Assembly (NCBI RefSeq): GCF_045679555.1
Contig: NC_092096.1
Coordinates: 21,661,016 to 21,725,015 of the forward strand
Direction of reading: 5' to 3'
DNA: 64,000 nucleotides
DNA from: Salvelinus alpinus
Taxonomy: Eukaryota > Chordata > Actinopteri > Salmoniformes > Salmonidae
In this document: positions 34,501 to 45,336 of the stretch, in pieces
How positions within the stretch are numbered: position 1 is the first letter of the stretch
Layout: every line of letters starts with the position of its first letter
Program-made: the position numbers and the translations under genes
Notes under the pieces: model-generated
Databases searched by the model: none
What the model was told of the DNA's origin: nothing
What the model saw: only the letters and a program-made list of their open reading frames with translations

Positions 34501-36954
34501 GATTCTAGTTCTATGGTGATGTAATGTGATTCTAGTTCTATGGTGATGTAATGTGATTCTAGTTCTATGGTGATGTAATGTGATTCTTTTTTCTACGGTG
34601 ATGTAATGTGATTCTAGTTCTATGGTGATGTAATGTGATTCTAGTTCTATGGTGATGTAATGTGATTCTAGTTCTATGGTGATGTAATATGATTCTAGTT
34701 CTATGGTGATGTAATGTGATTTTAGTTCTATGGTGATGTAATGTGATTCTAGTTCTACGGTGATGTAATGTGATTCTTTTTTCTACGGTGATGTAATGTG
34801 ATTCTAGTTCTATGGTGATGTAATGTGATTCTAGTTCTATGGTGATGTAATGTGATTCTAGTTCTATGGTGATGTAATGTGATTCTAGTTCTATGGTGAT
34901 GTAATGTGATTCTAGTTCTATGGTGATGTAATGTGATTCTAGTTCTATGGTGATGTAATGTGATTCTTTTTTCTACGGTGATGTAATGTGATTCTAGTTC
35001 TATGGTGATGTAATGTGATTCTAGTTCTATGGTGATGTAATGTGATTCTAGTTCTATGGTGATGTAATGTGATTCTAGTTCTATGGTGATGTAATGTGAT
35101 TCTAGTTCTATGGTGATGTAATGTGATTCTAGTTCTATGGTGATGTAATGTGATTCTAGTTCTACGGTGATGTAATGTGATTCTAGTTCTATGGTGATGT
35201 AATGTGATTCTAGTTCTACGGTGATGTAATGTGATTCTAGTTCTACGATGATGTAATGTGATTCTAGTTCTACGGTGATGTAATGGGATTCTAGTTCTAT
35301 GGTGATGTAATGTGATTCTAGTTCTATGGTGATGTAATGTGATTCTAGTTCTATGATGATGTAATGTGATTCTAGTTCTATGGTGATGTAATGTGATTTT
35401 AGTTCTATGATGATGTAATGTGATTCTAGTTCTACGGTGATCTAATGTGATTCTAGTTCTACGGTGATGTAATGTGATTCTAGTTCTACGGTGATGTAAT
35501 GTGATTCTAGTTCTATGGTGATGTAATGTGATTCTAGTTCTATGGTGATGTAATGTGATTCTAGTTCTATGGTGATGTAATGTGATTCTTTTTTTCTACG
35601 GTGATGTAATGTGATTTTAGTTCTATGATGATGTAATGTGATTCTAGTTCTATGGTGATGTAATGTGATTCTAGTTCTATGGTGATGTAATGTGATTCTA
35701 GTTCTATGGTGATGTAATGTGATTCTAGTTCTATGGTGATGTAATGTGATTCTAGTTCTATGGTGATGTAATGTGATTCTAGTTCTATGGTGATGTAATG
35801 TGATTCTTTTTTCTACGGTGATGTAATGTGATTCTAGTTCTATGGTGATGTAATGTGATTCTAGTTCTATGGTGATGTAATGTGATTCTAGTTCTATGGT
35901 GATGTAATATGATTCTAGTTCTATGGTGATGTAATGTGATTTTAGTTATATGGTGATGTAATGTGATTCTAGTTCTACGGTGATGTAATGTGATTCTTTT
36001 TTCTACGGTGATGTAATGTGATTCTAGTTCTATGGTGATGTAATGTGATTCTAGTTCTATGGTGATGTAATGTGATTCTAGTTCTATGGTGATGTAATGT
36101 GATTCTAGTTCTATGGTGATGTAATGTGATTCTAGTTCTATGGTGATGTAATGTGATTCTAGTTCTATGGTGATGTAATGTGATTCTAGTTCTATGGTGA
36201 TGTAATGTGATTCTAGTTCTATGGTGATGTAATGTGATTCTTTTTTCTACGGTGATGTAATGTGATTCTAGTTCTATGGTGATGTAATGTGATTCTAGTT
36301 CTATGGTGATGTAATGTGATTCTAGTTCTATGGTGATGTAATGTGATTCTAGTTCTATGGTGATGTAATGTGATTCTAGTTCTATGGTGATGTAATGTGA
36401 TTCTAGTTCTATGGTGATGTAATGTGATTCTAGTTCTATGGTGATGTAATGTGATTCTAGTTCTACGGTGATGTAATGTGATTCTAGTTCTACGATGATG
36501 TAATGTGATTCTAGTTCTACGGTGATGTAATGGGATTCTAGTTCTATGGTGATGTAATGTGATTCTAGTTCTATGGTGATGTAATGTGATTCTAGTTCTA
36601 TGGTGATGTAATGTGATTTTAGTTCTACGGTGATGTAATGTGATTCTAGTTCTACGGTGATGTAATGTGATTCTAGTTCTATGGTGATGTAATGTGATTC
36701 TAGTTCTATGGTGATGTAATGTGATTCTAGTTCTATGGTGATGTAATGTGATTCTTTTTCTACGGTGATGTAATGTGATTCTAGTTCTATGGTGATGTAA
36801 TGTGATTCTAGTTCTATGGTGATGTAATGTGATTCTAGTTCTATGGTGATGTAATGTGATTCTAGTTCTATGGTGATGTAATGTGATTCTAGTTCTACGG
36901 TGATGTAATGTGATTCTAGTTCTATGGTGATGTAATGTGATTCTAGTTCTATGG
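31511..36954. repeat. 27-bp minisatellite with higher-order structure
   Basis: Over 5 kb of GATGTAATGTGATTCTAG plus TTCTATGGT units, about 190 of them, split near the start by the SINE-like tail at 31556-31690. Recurrent variant units include TGATTCTTTTTTCTACGG (a T-run variant), TAATATGATTC, AATGGGATTCTAG and TTTTAGTTCTATGATG. The TAATATGATTC variant recurs at about 32381, 33629, 34686 and 35906, showing a higher-order period of roughly 1.06-1.25 kb. No gene lies in this stretch. Confidence 0.97.
31556..31690 (+). repeat. SINE-like 3' tail repeat, copy 2, inside the 27-bp array
   Basis: GTTTACAATTGGCTCATTC through TGAGAACGTGTTCTCAGTC to TGGTAAAATAACGG and an ATAAA-rich tail. It interrupts the array that begins near 31511 and resumes at 31737. 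It is nearly identical to 1151-1270 on the other strand. Confidence 0.75.
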
Positions 36955-37220
36955 TGTGGGCTGCTAGCGGCTGCAGGTGTTACTGGTGATAACAGGTGTT
37001 TCCTCATCAAAGCAGCTCCTGCAGCTGAACACCACTTAGGCTCCCCAACATCACCTTTTGTTAACATCATAGAGACTTTAAACAAGCAGGACTCCCTGTG
37101 GACAGTAAGAAACATGAGTAGAGCTCCGGGGGTCATTATAATTGCACACTAACGCCAATCATGTGAATGTGTTGTTTTTCTCAACGGTTACCTTGGGAGA
37201 GGTCAAAAACATCTACAGAC

Positions 37221-37436
37221 AGGACTCCCGAGTGGCGCAGCGGTCTAAGGTGAAGGTCGAGAACCATGCGTCCTCCAAAACACGACCCGCCAAGCTGCAC
37301 TGCTTCTTGACACAATGCTCAGTTAACCCGGAAGCCAGCCGCACCAATGTGTCGGAGGAAACACCGTCCAGCTGGCGACCGAAGTCAGTGTGCATGCGCC
37401 CAGGCCCGCCACAAGAAATCATTCGAGCGCGATTTC
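37221..37436. repeat. Rearranged SINE: short forward head plus inverted body
   Basis: AGGACTCCCGAGTGGCGCAG then CGGTCTAAG (37221-37249) is a plus-strand tRNA-derived SINE head with an A-box-like TGGCGCAGCGG. It is followed at once by a SINE body in the reverse orientation (GAAGGTCGAGAACCATGCG, AACCCGGAAGCCAGCCGC, AATGTGTCGGAGGAAACACC), as in the minus-strand SINE at 7587-8063. Confidence 0.65.
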
Positions 37437-37672
37437 TGAATTACATTTCGTATTATTTCCATTCCAGCTGAAAAGCCTTGGCCTGAGCAGTGCCAATGTA
37501 GGCGTAACAGGTTAGGCCCATGAGCCCACTCTCTGCCCACTCCTTCCAGGATTTCTACATTTGAAGCCTATTGTTTGCCCCCAAACAAAATTCCAAATCT
37601 AATCCTTTGGCAGAGACTAGAAGAAGGAAGTAAAAGTAGGTCAGTATGAAGAGGTTAAGCTGAAGGACAGGG

Positions 37673-37750
37673 TAGGAGTGCTGATCTAGGATATTTAAAA
37701 AAAAATATTATGATCTAAAAGGCAAAACTGATCCTAAATCAGCAGTCGTA
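37673..37750. repeat. Short palindromic repeat (GCTGATCTAGGATC family)
   Basis: GGAGTGCTGATCTAGGAT ... TTATGATCTAAAAGGC ... CTGATCCTAAATCAGCA. The same hairpin family occurs at 42822-42915 and 50990-51083. Confidence 0.6.
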
Positions 37751-37914
37751 CGTTTGATGCATATGGCCCCAGATGTGATGTGACTCTACTGTAGGCTCCA
37801 TTGTGTTCCATTCAATAGGTTAACATGATACACATTACACATAATGATTTGTGAAACTCTTCTACTAATTCACTAGAAAGCACCACTAGAGGGCTTACCA
37901 AATGGTGTGCCACA

Positions 37915-38514
37915 GACATTACATCTGGTTCAGGCATGATACTGGACATTACATCTGGATCGGGCTGGGCATAATACTGGATATTACATCTGGTTCGGGC
38001 TGGGCATGATACTGGACATTACATCTGGTTCGGGCTGGGCATGATACTGGACATTACATCTGGTTCGGGCTGGGCATGATACTGGACATTACATCTGGTT
38101 CAGGCTGGGCATGATACTGGACATTACATCTGGATCGGGCATGATACTGGACATTACATCTTGTTCAGGCTGGGCATGATACTGGACAATACATCTGGAT
38201 CGGGCATGATACTGGATATTACATCTGGTTCACGCTGGGCATGATACTGGACATTACATCTGGATCGGGCATGATACTGGATATTACATCTGGTTCGGGT
38301 TGGGCATGATACTGGACATTACATCTGGTTCAGGCTGGGCATGATACTGGACAATACATCTGGATCGGGCATGATACTGGATATTACATCTGGTTCGGGT
38401 TGGGCATGATACTGGACATTACATCTGGTTCACGTTGGGCATGATACTGGACATTACATCTGGTTCGGGCATGATACTGGACATTACATCTGGTTCGGGC
38501 TGGGCATAATACTG
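37915..38514. repeat. 35-bp minisatellite
   Basis: Units of GACATTACATCTGGTTCG plus GGCTGGGCATGATACTG, with shorter 27-28-bp forms that lack the CTGGG part (GGATCGGGCATGATACTG). About 18 units, mixed. Confidence 0.95.
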
Positions 38515-38605
38515 AATTAATTAATTAATTGTATTTAAAGTGAACAGAGGATGTAAACATTCAATACATAGAATAAAGAGAGTTTAAGATATGATCTATG
38601 AGCTG

Positions 38606-39548
38606 TCAGAGGTGTATTCAATGGAAACACGTTACTGTTCCTCAGAGGTGTATTCAATGGAAACACGTTACTGTTCCTCAGAGGTGTATTCAATGGAAAC
38701 ACGTTACTGTTCCTCAGAGGTGTATTCAATGGAAACACGTTACTGTTCCTCAGAGGTGTATTCAATGGAAACACGTTACTGTTCCTCAGAGGTGTATTCA
38801 ATGGAAACACGTTACTGTTTCTCAGAGGTGTATTCAATGGAAACACGTTACTGTTCCTCAGAGGTGTATTCAATGGAAACACGTTACTGCTTCTCAGAGG
38901 TGTATTCAATGGAAACACGTTACTGTTTCTCAGAGGTGTATTCAATGGAAACACGTTACTGCTTCTCAGAGGTGTATTCAATGGAAAAACATTACTGCTT
39001 CTCAGAGGTGTATTCAATGGAAACACATGACTGTTTCTCAGAGGTGTATTCAATGGAAACACGTTACTGCTTCTCAGAGGTGTATTCAATGGAAACACAT
39101 TACTGCTTCTCAGAGGTGTATTCAATGGAAAAACATTACTGCTTCTCAGAGGTGTATTCAATGGAAACACATGACTGTTTCTCAGAGGTGTATTCAATGG
39201 AAACACGTTACTGCTTCTCAGAGGTGTATTCAATGGAAACACATTACTGCTTCTCAGAGGTGTATTCAATGGAAACACATTACTGCTTCTCAGAGGTGTA
39301 TTCAATGGAAACACGTTACTGCTTCTCAGAGGTGTATTCAATGGAAACACGTTACTGTTTCTCAGAGGTGTATTCAATGGAAAAACATTACTGCTTCTCA
39401 GAGGTGTATTCAATGGAAACACATTACTGTTTCTCAGAGGTGTATTCAATGGAAACACGTTACTGCTTCTCAGAGGTGTATTCAATGGAAACACATGACT
39501 GTTTCTCAGAGGTGTATTCAATGGAAATACGTTACTGCTTCTCAGAGG
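38606..39548. repeat. 36-bp minisatellite, about 26 units
   Basis: Units of TCAGAGGTGTATTCAATGG plus AAACACGTTACTGCTTC, with GTT/GCT, CGT/CAT and AAAC/AAAA variants. Again a multiple of three, giving 318-344-codon frames on both strands that are spurious. It starts only about 90 bp after the 35-bp array ends. Confidence 0.97.
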
Positions 39549-40315
39549 CTTTGATCTCCTATTCCTCAAGCTTACTTACACCCACAACAACACATGTATC
39601 TTCATTGGTTCTACCCTTCAGTTGAGAATTCATTGCAGTTCAACCATAGCAGTGAACGGGACCATTCGCCATGCATTGCCCTGGACCATTCCTAGCTTGA
39701 GCTTCACTATGGTAACAGACCCATTCAACGTTATCGTCTGTGAGGTTTTCACCTGTTCATTACAGTATTCTGTTACCGGTTGGTGTCCTTGGAGTTCAGT
39801 GACGACTTTCATGGAGAGCCGTTCATAACTCTGATGTCCTTTCTCAGTCAACAGAGAGGAGAGAGAGAAATAAATAAATAAACATCTAAAAATATATATA
39901 AACTACCGGTCAAATGTTTTAGAACACCTACTCATTCAACATTGTTTCTTAATTTTTTTACTATTTTCTACATTGCAGAATAATAGTGAAGACATCATAA
40001 CTATGGAATAACACATATGGAATCCTCTAGTAACCAAAAAAGTGTTCAACAAATCAAAATATATTTTAGATTTGAGTTTCTTCAAAGTAGCCATCCTTTG
40101 CCTTGATGACAGCTTTGCACACTCTTGGCATTCTCTCAACCAGCTTCATGAGGTAGTCACCTGGAATGCATTTAAATAAACAGGTGTGCCTTCTTAAAAG
40201 TTAATTTGTGGAATTTCTTTCCTTCTTCATGCGTTTTAGCCAATCAGTTGTGTTGTGACAAGGTAGGGGAGGTTACAGAAGATAGCCCTATTTGGTAAAA
40301 GACCAAGTCCATATT

Positions 40316-41530
40316 ATGTCAAGAACAGCTCAAATAAGCAAAGAGAAAATACAGTCCATCATTACTTTAAGACATGAAGGTCTGTCAATACGGAACATTT
40401 CAAGAACTTCAAGTGCAGTTTCTTCAAGTTCAGTCTCAAAAACCATCAAGCGCTATGATGAAACTGTCTCCCATGAGGACGGCCACAGGAATGGAAGACC
40501 CAGAGTTACCTCTGCTGCAGAGGATGAGTTCATTAGAGTTACCAACCTCAGAAATTGTAGCCCAAATAAATAAGTAACAGACACATCTCAACATCAACTG
40601 GTCAGAGGAGACTGTGAATCAGGCCTTCATGGTTGAATTGCTGCAAAGAAACCACGACTAAAGGACACCAATAAGAAGAAGAGACTTGCTTGGGCCAAGA
40701 AACACGAGCAATGGACATTAGACCGGTGGAAATGTGTCCTTTGGTCTGAGGTCCAAATTTGCGATTTTTGGATCCAACCACGTGTTTGTGAGACGCGTTT
40801 TGTGGGTGAATGGATGATCTCCGCATGTGTATTTCCCACCGTGAAGCATGGCGGAGGAGGTGTTATGGTGTGGGAGTGCTTTTCTGGTGACACTATCTGT
40901 GACTTATTTAGAATTCAAGGCACACTTAACCAGCATGGCTACCACAGCATTCTGCAGCGATACACCATCCCATCTGGTTTGGACATAGTGGGACTATCAT
41001 TTGTTTTCAACAGGACAATGACCCAACATACCTCCAATCAATCACATCACATTTATTTATAAAGCCCTTCAGCTGATGTCACAAAGTGCTGTACAGAAAC
41101 CCAGCCTAAAACCCCAAACAGCAAGCAATGCAGGTGTAGAAGCACGGTGGCTATGAAAAACACCCTAGAAAGGCCAGAACCTAGGAAGAAACCTAGAGAG
41201 GAACCAGGCTATGAGGGGTGGCCAGTCCTCTTCTGGCTGTGCTGGGTGGAGATTATAACAGAACATGGCCAAGATGTTCAAATGTTCATAGATGACCAGC
41301 AGGGTCAGATAATAACAATCAGGCTGTGTAAGGGCTATTTGACCAATAAGGAGAGTGATGGAGTGCTGCATCAGATGACCTGGCCTCCACAATCCTCTGA
41401 CCTCAACCAAATTGAGATGGTTTGGGATGAGTCGGACCGCAGAGTGAAGGAAAAGCAGCCAACAAGTGCACAGCATATGTGGGAACTCCTTCAGGGCTGT
41501 TGGAAAAGCATTCTAGGTGAAGCTGGTTGA
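40316..41530 (+). pseudogene. Tc1-like transposase pseudogene
   Basis: The N-terminal part, from ATG 40316, reads MSRTAQISKEKIQSIITLRH ... GRPRVTSAAEDEFI, a typical Tc1 helix-turn-helix and GRPR segment. It is stopped near 40573. Later pieces are [15 protein letters not shown] at about 40843 and, beyond the LINE insertion, a stop-ridden C-terminus (sequence ACCTGGCCTCCACAATCC at about 41379). Several frameshifts and stops make it dead. It is far more decayed than the copy at 15345-16367. Confidence 0.88.
41037..41320 (-). mobile_element. 5'-truncated LINE 3' end nested in the Tc1-like element
   Basis: The minus-strand 3' tail (GATTGATTG at 41037 onward) is followed by TTTATAAAGCCCTTCAGC, ACAGAAACCCAGCC and CCTAGGAAGAAACCTAGAG (plus-strand readings). 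It is the same 3' end as the LINE at 5001-8895. The transposase gene reads CCTCCA before it and AGGCTGTGTAAGG after it, so the insertion point is exact to within a base or two. Confidence 0.85.
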
Positions 41531-41762
41531 GAGAATACCAAAGTGTGCAAATCTGTCAACAAGGCAAAGGGTGGCTATTTGAAGAATCTCAAATATAACA
41601 TATATTTAGATTTTTTAAAACACTTTTTTGGTTACTACATGATTCCATATGTGTTATTTCATAGTTTTGATGTCTTCACTATTGTTCTACAATGTAGAAA
41701 ATAGTAAAAAGAAAGAAAAACCCTTTAATGAGTAGGTGTTCTAAAAGTTTTGGCCGGTAGTG

Positions 41763-42210
41763 TATATATATAAATAATTCCAAGAAAACCCTTGAAGTGA
41801 ACTGTGCCTCTGACTAAATGTCTTATCTTTCTGTAGATTTGGTTTTCCTTTAAATTCAAAGTTTTCCATCTCTGATAATACATTGACCAACTACTGCACG
41901 ACAGAGTCAGATGGTTGGAGTAAAATAAAACAAGAACGCAGGTTGCACTAACTCATATGGCTCCCGATTCCCACATATCTGCCATCAGACAGCCTTGACA
42001 TGTGTGTTTCCTAAACTCATTTCCTCTGGTCCTTTCTATACTGCACTCCTCTTTCCATACGCTGTCTAGCATAGTCTCAGTGCCAGCTGAGAAAACCAAG
42101 TGCACAACCCATGCAAATCCCAGCCAGCTGTGGTCTTCACACAGCAACATGACAGACCTTGGGCGCCATCTCAGATACGTGGCACATTCCAACCATAACA
42201 CAATGGTTTG
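41763..42210. other. Intergenic sequence, nothing recognised
   Basis: Unique-looking DNA without a coding block, RNA gene or named repeat. Open frames here have no similarity I recognise. Confidence 0.5.
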
Positions 42211-42216
42211 TGCTCC

Positions 42217-42313
42217 AAATGGCACCCTATTTCTTACATCACTACTTTTTCCCTATGCGCACTGGTCAAAAGTAGGGCACTATATTGGGGATAGAGTGCA
42301 AATTTGGGACGCA
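42217..42313. repeat. MITE family A, full copy
   Basis: CCAAATGGCACCCTATTTC ... CACTGGTCAAAAGTAGGGCAC and the mirror arm GGGGATAGAGTGCAAATTTGGG. Confidence 0.75.
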
Positions 42314-42485
42314 GTAATCTATCATCCATGACACTGAGGTTTGGGACAACTGAGACAGACAGAGGGGTAATTATTTTTGTTATATGTGAGTGAACACCCA
42401 AACAATGTCCAACACTCCCACCTCTGTCTGAGGGCTGGACTCCTCCTGGAAAAATGGCCAAGCTAATTATCTGGTAGATTACGTC

Positions 42486-42592
42486 TCAAATGTTACCCTA
42501 TTCCCTATATAATGCACTACTTTTGACCAAAGCCCTATCAGCCCTAGTAAAAAGTAGTGCACTTTAAAGGGAATAGGGTGGCATTTGGGACT
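42486..42592. repeat. MITE family A, full copy
   Basis: CAAATGTTACCCTATTCCC ... CTACTTTTGACCAAAGCCC and the mirror arm GGGAATAGGGTGGCATTTGG. Confidence 0.8.
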
Positions 42593-42821
42593 CTCACCTT
42601 AGTCCTGAGAGGTCGGATTTGACTACAAGGCATTGTGCATCGTCTTTGACCCACACAGAGAAAATCCTGTTGACGTCAGACTTTGACGATAGGGTGCCTC
42701 TGGGTATGTTGTAACACTGACCTCAGAGAAAGGGAGGATTCACCACTGGTTGATTACTAGACTCCTCCAGATCTCTCTCTGAAACAGTAACCAGGGCCAG
42801 TATTCATCAAGAGTCTTAGAG

Positions 42822-42915
42822 TAGGAGTGCTGATCTAGGATCAGTTAAACTTTTTAGATCATAATGAATACGATTACATAGACAGGGAGAGACCTGATCC
42901 TAGATCAGCACTCTT
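42822..42915. repeat. Short palindromic repeat (GCTGATCTAGGATC family)
   Basis: AGGAGTGCTGATCTAGGATC at the left is mirrored by GATCCTAGATCAGCACTC at the right, around TTTAGATCATAATGAATACG. It is the best-preserved copy in the window. Confidence 0.75.
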
Positions 42916-42956
42916 AGACGGTTTATGAATACGGACCCTGAGATGCATTTATCATC

Positions 42957-43414
42957 ATGGACCACTGATACTATGGTATGAGAGGGGAGGCTGACTACAG
43001 ATATGGACCACTGATACTATGGTATGAGAGGGGAGGGTGACGACAGATATGGACCACTGATACTATGGTATGAGAGGAGAGGCTGACAACAGATATGGAC
43101 CACTGATACTATGGTATGAGAGGGGAGGCTGACTACAGATATGGACCACTGATACTATGGTATGAGAGGGGAGGGTGACGACAGATATGGACCACCGATA
43201 CTATGGTTTGAGAGGAGAGGCTGACTACAGATATGGACCAATGATACTATGGTATGACAGGGGAGGCTGACAACAGATATGGACCACTGATACTATGGTA
43301 TGAGAGGGGAGGCTGACAACAGATATGGACCAATGATACTATGGTATGACAGGGGAGGCTTACAACAGATATGGACCACCGATACTATGGTATTCGAGGG
43401 GAGGCTGACTACAG
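42957..43414. repeat. 46-bp minisatellite, about 10 units
   Basis: ATGGACCACTGATACTATGG then TATGAGAGGGGAGGCTGACTACAGAT, with a few substitutions per unit. Confidence 0.95.
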
Positions 43415-43711
43415 TCATCTTTTACCACTGATGAATACATTTTACTGTAAACATACTGCCATGTCCTGCTAATATGATTCACATATGTGAGCAGAGCGAG
43501 GTTGGATGAGTGTATTAGCAGCGTATGTGTGTGTGTGTCACATTAATCACAGAGCGGGGGATTACATAATGGATGTAACCCCTGAGACAAGTTAAATATC
43601 ACCCACACCAAGCCAACCCACATCTTGATGAAGTGGAAATATCTCAGAAAAGGCCTTTGCTCAGCATTATGGTTAATTTTTACACAACAGTGTTAACTAA
43701 TGGAGGAGGGT

Positions 43712-43771
43712 GAAGTTTATGGGAAATTATTCACTGACCAAAGATCAGTGTCTACGGGCAACTTCACCCCA
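43712..43771. repeat. MITE family B, partial copy
   Basis: ACTGACCAAAGATCAGTGTC then TACGGGCAACTTCACCCC, which is only one arm and part of the centre. Confidence 0.6.
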
Positions 43772-44430
43772 TACCATGTGAACTCATCCACAGAGGCACG
43801 ACCCAGTACTACCCGGTTGCTGCAGGAACATTTAAAGTACAGAGTCCCTAAAACAAAAGTTGAGTAATAGCCTTCTTGTCGGTGCAGAGAGGGAGGGACT
43901 GTCTGCCTGTGAGTGTGTGCAGACTGGTATCCGTTTGAAAGGGCTGCCTCAAGCCTGTGTATTTCTATCTAGGCTGTCTGTAGGATCCTCCTTATCTGAA
44001 GAGCATACTCCCCTGTGAGATGCCTCTGTGCCTGTCACTTTTCTGTTTCCATGACGAAGCTTCCATTATGATGTGGGAAACTTGATATTTGAACATCGGT
44101 GGACATTCCTCCTTGCCACCATAGATAGACATGTAGGTTTCTGACAGTTTTCACTTCATTCAAACTCAGCTACAGTACACAACAGTGTAGTGGTATATTG
44201 CAGATACATTCTGCACAGGTCTATGCAGATGATCACATCTTTACAATGCATGATCTACTCATGTGACTTACTATTCTATTGGATGACATTTTCAACCAAT
44301 CATAGGACACCATTTCCAAATGAAACGGATGAGGCTATGTCAGTGAATATGGTGTTTTATATGTGAGAGAGTTACGGTAATGCATGCTGGCCTCCGTGTG
44401 ATGTGATGGCTTGTATGTATTCTACTTTAC
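43772..44430. other. Intergenic sequence, nothing recognised
   Basis: No coding block, RNA gene or named repeat recognised between the family B fragment and the MITE at 44433. Confidence 0.45.
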
Positions 44431-44432
44431 AG

Positions 44433-44678
44433 GCCGTATACCACGGGTATGACAAAACATACATTTTTTACTGCAATAATTACGTTGCTAACCAGTTTAT
44501 AATAGCAATAAGACCCGATAGGGTGTGATATATGGCCAATATACCATGGCTAAGGGCTGTTCTTAAGGACAACGCTGAGTGCCTGGATAAACGACAAACC
44601 CTCGATTTGCTATTATAAACTGGTTAGCAAGGTAATTATTGCAGTAAAAATACAGGTTTTGTTCATACCCGTGGTTAC
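44433..44678. mobile_element. Hairpin MITE with GCCGTATACCACGGGTATGA end
   Basis: The left end GCCGTATACCACGGGTATG and right end CATACCCGTGGTTAC are inverted repeats. Inside, GCTAACCAGTTTATAATAGC and GCTATTATAAACTGGTTAGC form a perfect 20-bp inverted pair, with TGGCCAATATACCATGGC near the centre. Confidence 0.85.
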
Positions 44679-44999
44679 TTAATTAGAGCTGTAATTTCTG
44701 CAGGCTATTACTAGGACACTATGCAACACCCCGCCTCTAAACCTTATGGTTTCCTGTATGCATTCCAATTAAAACAGATATCTGGCTTAACTCAGGTCTG
44801 ATCACAGGTATTCTTTTATGCTATATTTCTGACATGTTGGGTTAAAAGCAATGAATGGGTAAAACAGTAAAACTCCTCCACTGCCTGGCTAAACCACTCC
44901 CTCTCTAAAACAACTGTGAACAGAGTAGTTTGGTGAGTCCGCATAAGGACACGACGTCGATACGCTGGGATAAAATTGAAGGATTCTCCAACAAATAAA

Positions 45000-45232
45000 G
45001 GTCGGTACATTTTGTATCTATGCAGCAGAGCTGAATCCATATTGGTGGCACGAGGCGAGTTTATTTACGTGAAACAGTTGGATTCTCCAGATAGATTGGG
45101 TCGACAAGTCGCTCAGGTGAAATAACTAGTTTGTTCCATAGACTTTTACTATAGTCTTGGCTCAGGCAAGTGGTTGGCGCATATTTCAGTTGGATCGTTG
45201 ATGAAACTTTTCCAAATAAACTGGCACACCTG
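45000..45232 (+). other. csrp2: Candidate csrp2 non-coding exon 1
   Basis: A repeat-free stretch that ends with a strong donor CACACCTG|GTGAGT (45232/45233), upstream of csrp2 coding exon 2. It contains CCATATTGG (45036-45044), a one-base-short CArG-like box, which is of interest because CSRP genes are known SRF targets. In other vertebrates CSRP2 has a non-coding first exon. A second donor TTTG|GTGAGT lies near 44931. The assignment is inference only. Confidence 0.3.
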
Positions 45233-45336
45233 GTGAGTTATCTATACTGTAGCAGTTTCCTGTACTGTCTGTCTTTCCAGGTTCTTGGGTTAGGCAACAT
45301 CTGATGAGATTTTTCAACAGAAATACAAATGGTTAA

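Larger units (their letters stand above)
39901..41762 (+). mobile_element. Decayed Tc1-like transposon with nested LINE tail
   Basis: The ends read AACTACCGGTCAAATGTTTT then AGAACACCTACTCATTC on the left and GAGTAGGTGTTCTAAAAG then TTTTGGCCGGTAGTG on the right. Inner matches include CTACATTG.AGAA and GTGAAGACATCA. After removing the LINE insert at 41037-41320 it is about 1.58 kb, normal for this class. It lies between e2f7 and csrp2. Confidence 0.9.

Noticed and set aside
36219-37136. 305-codon minus-strand frame with a 9-residue TRITLHHHR repeat
   Set aside because: Translation of the 27-bp array with a short unique N-terminal stretch that resembles no protein I know and includes repeat-flank sequence.
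38535-39625. 344-codon frames on both strands
   Set aside because: Same artefact in the second 36-bp array; 12-residue periodicity with no unique coding part.
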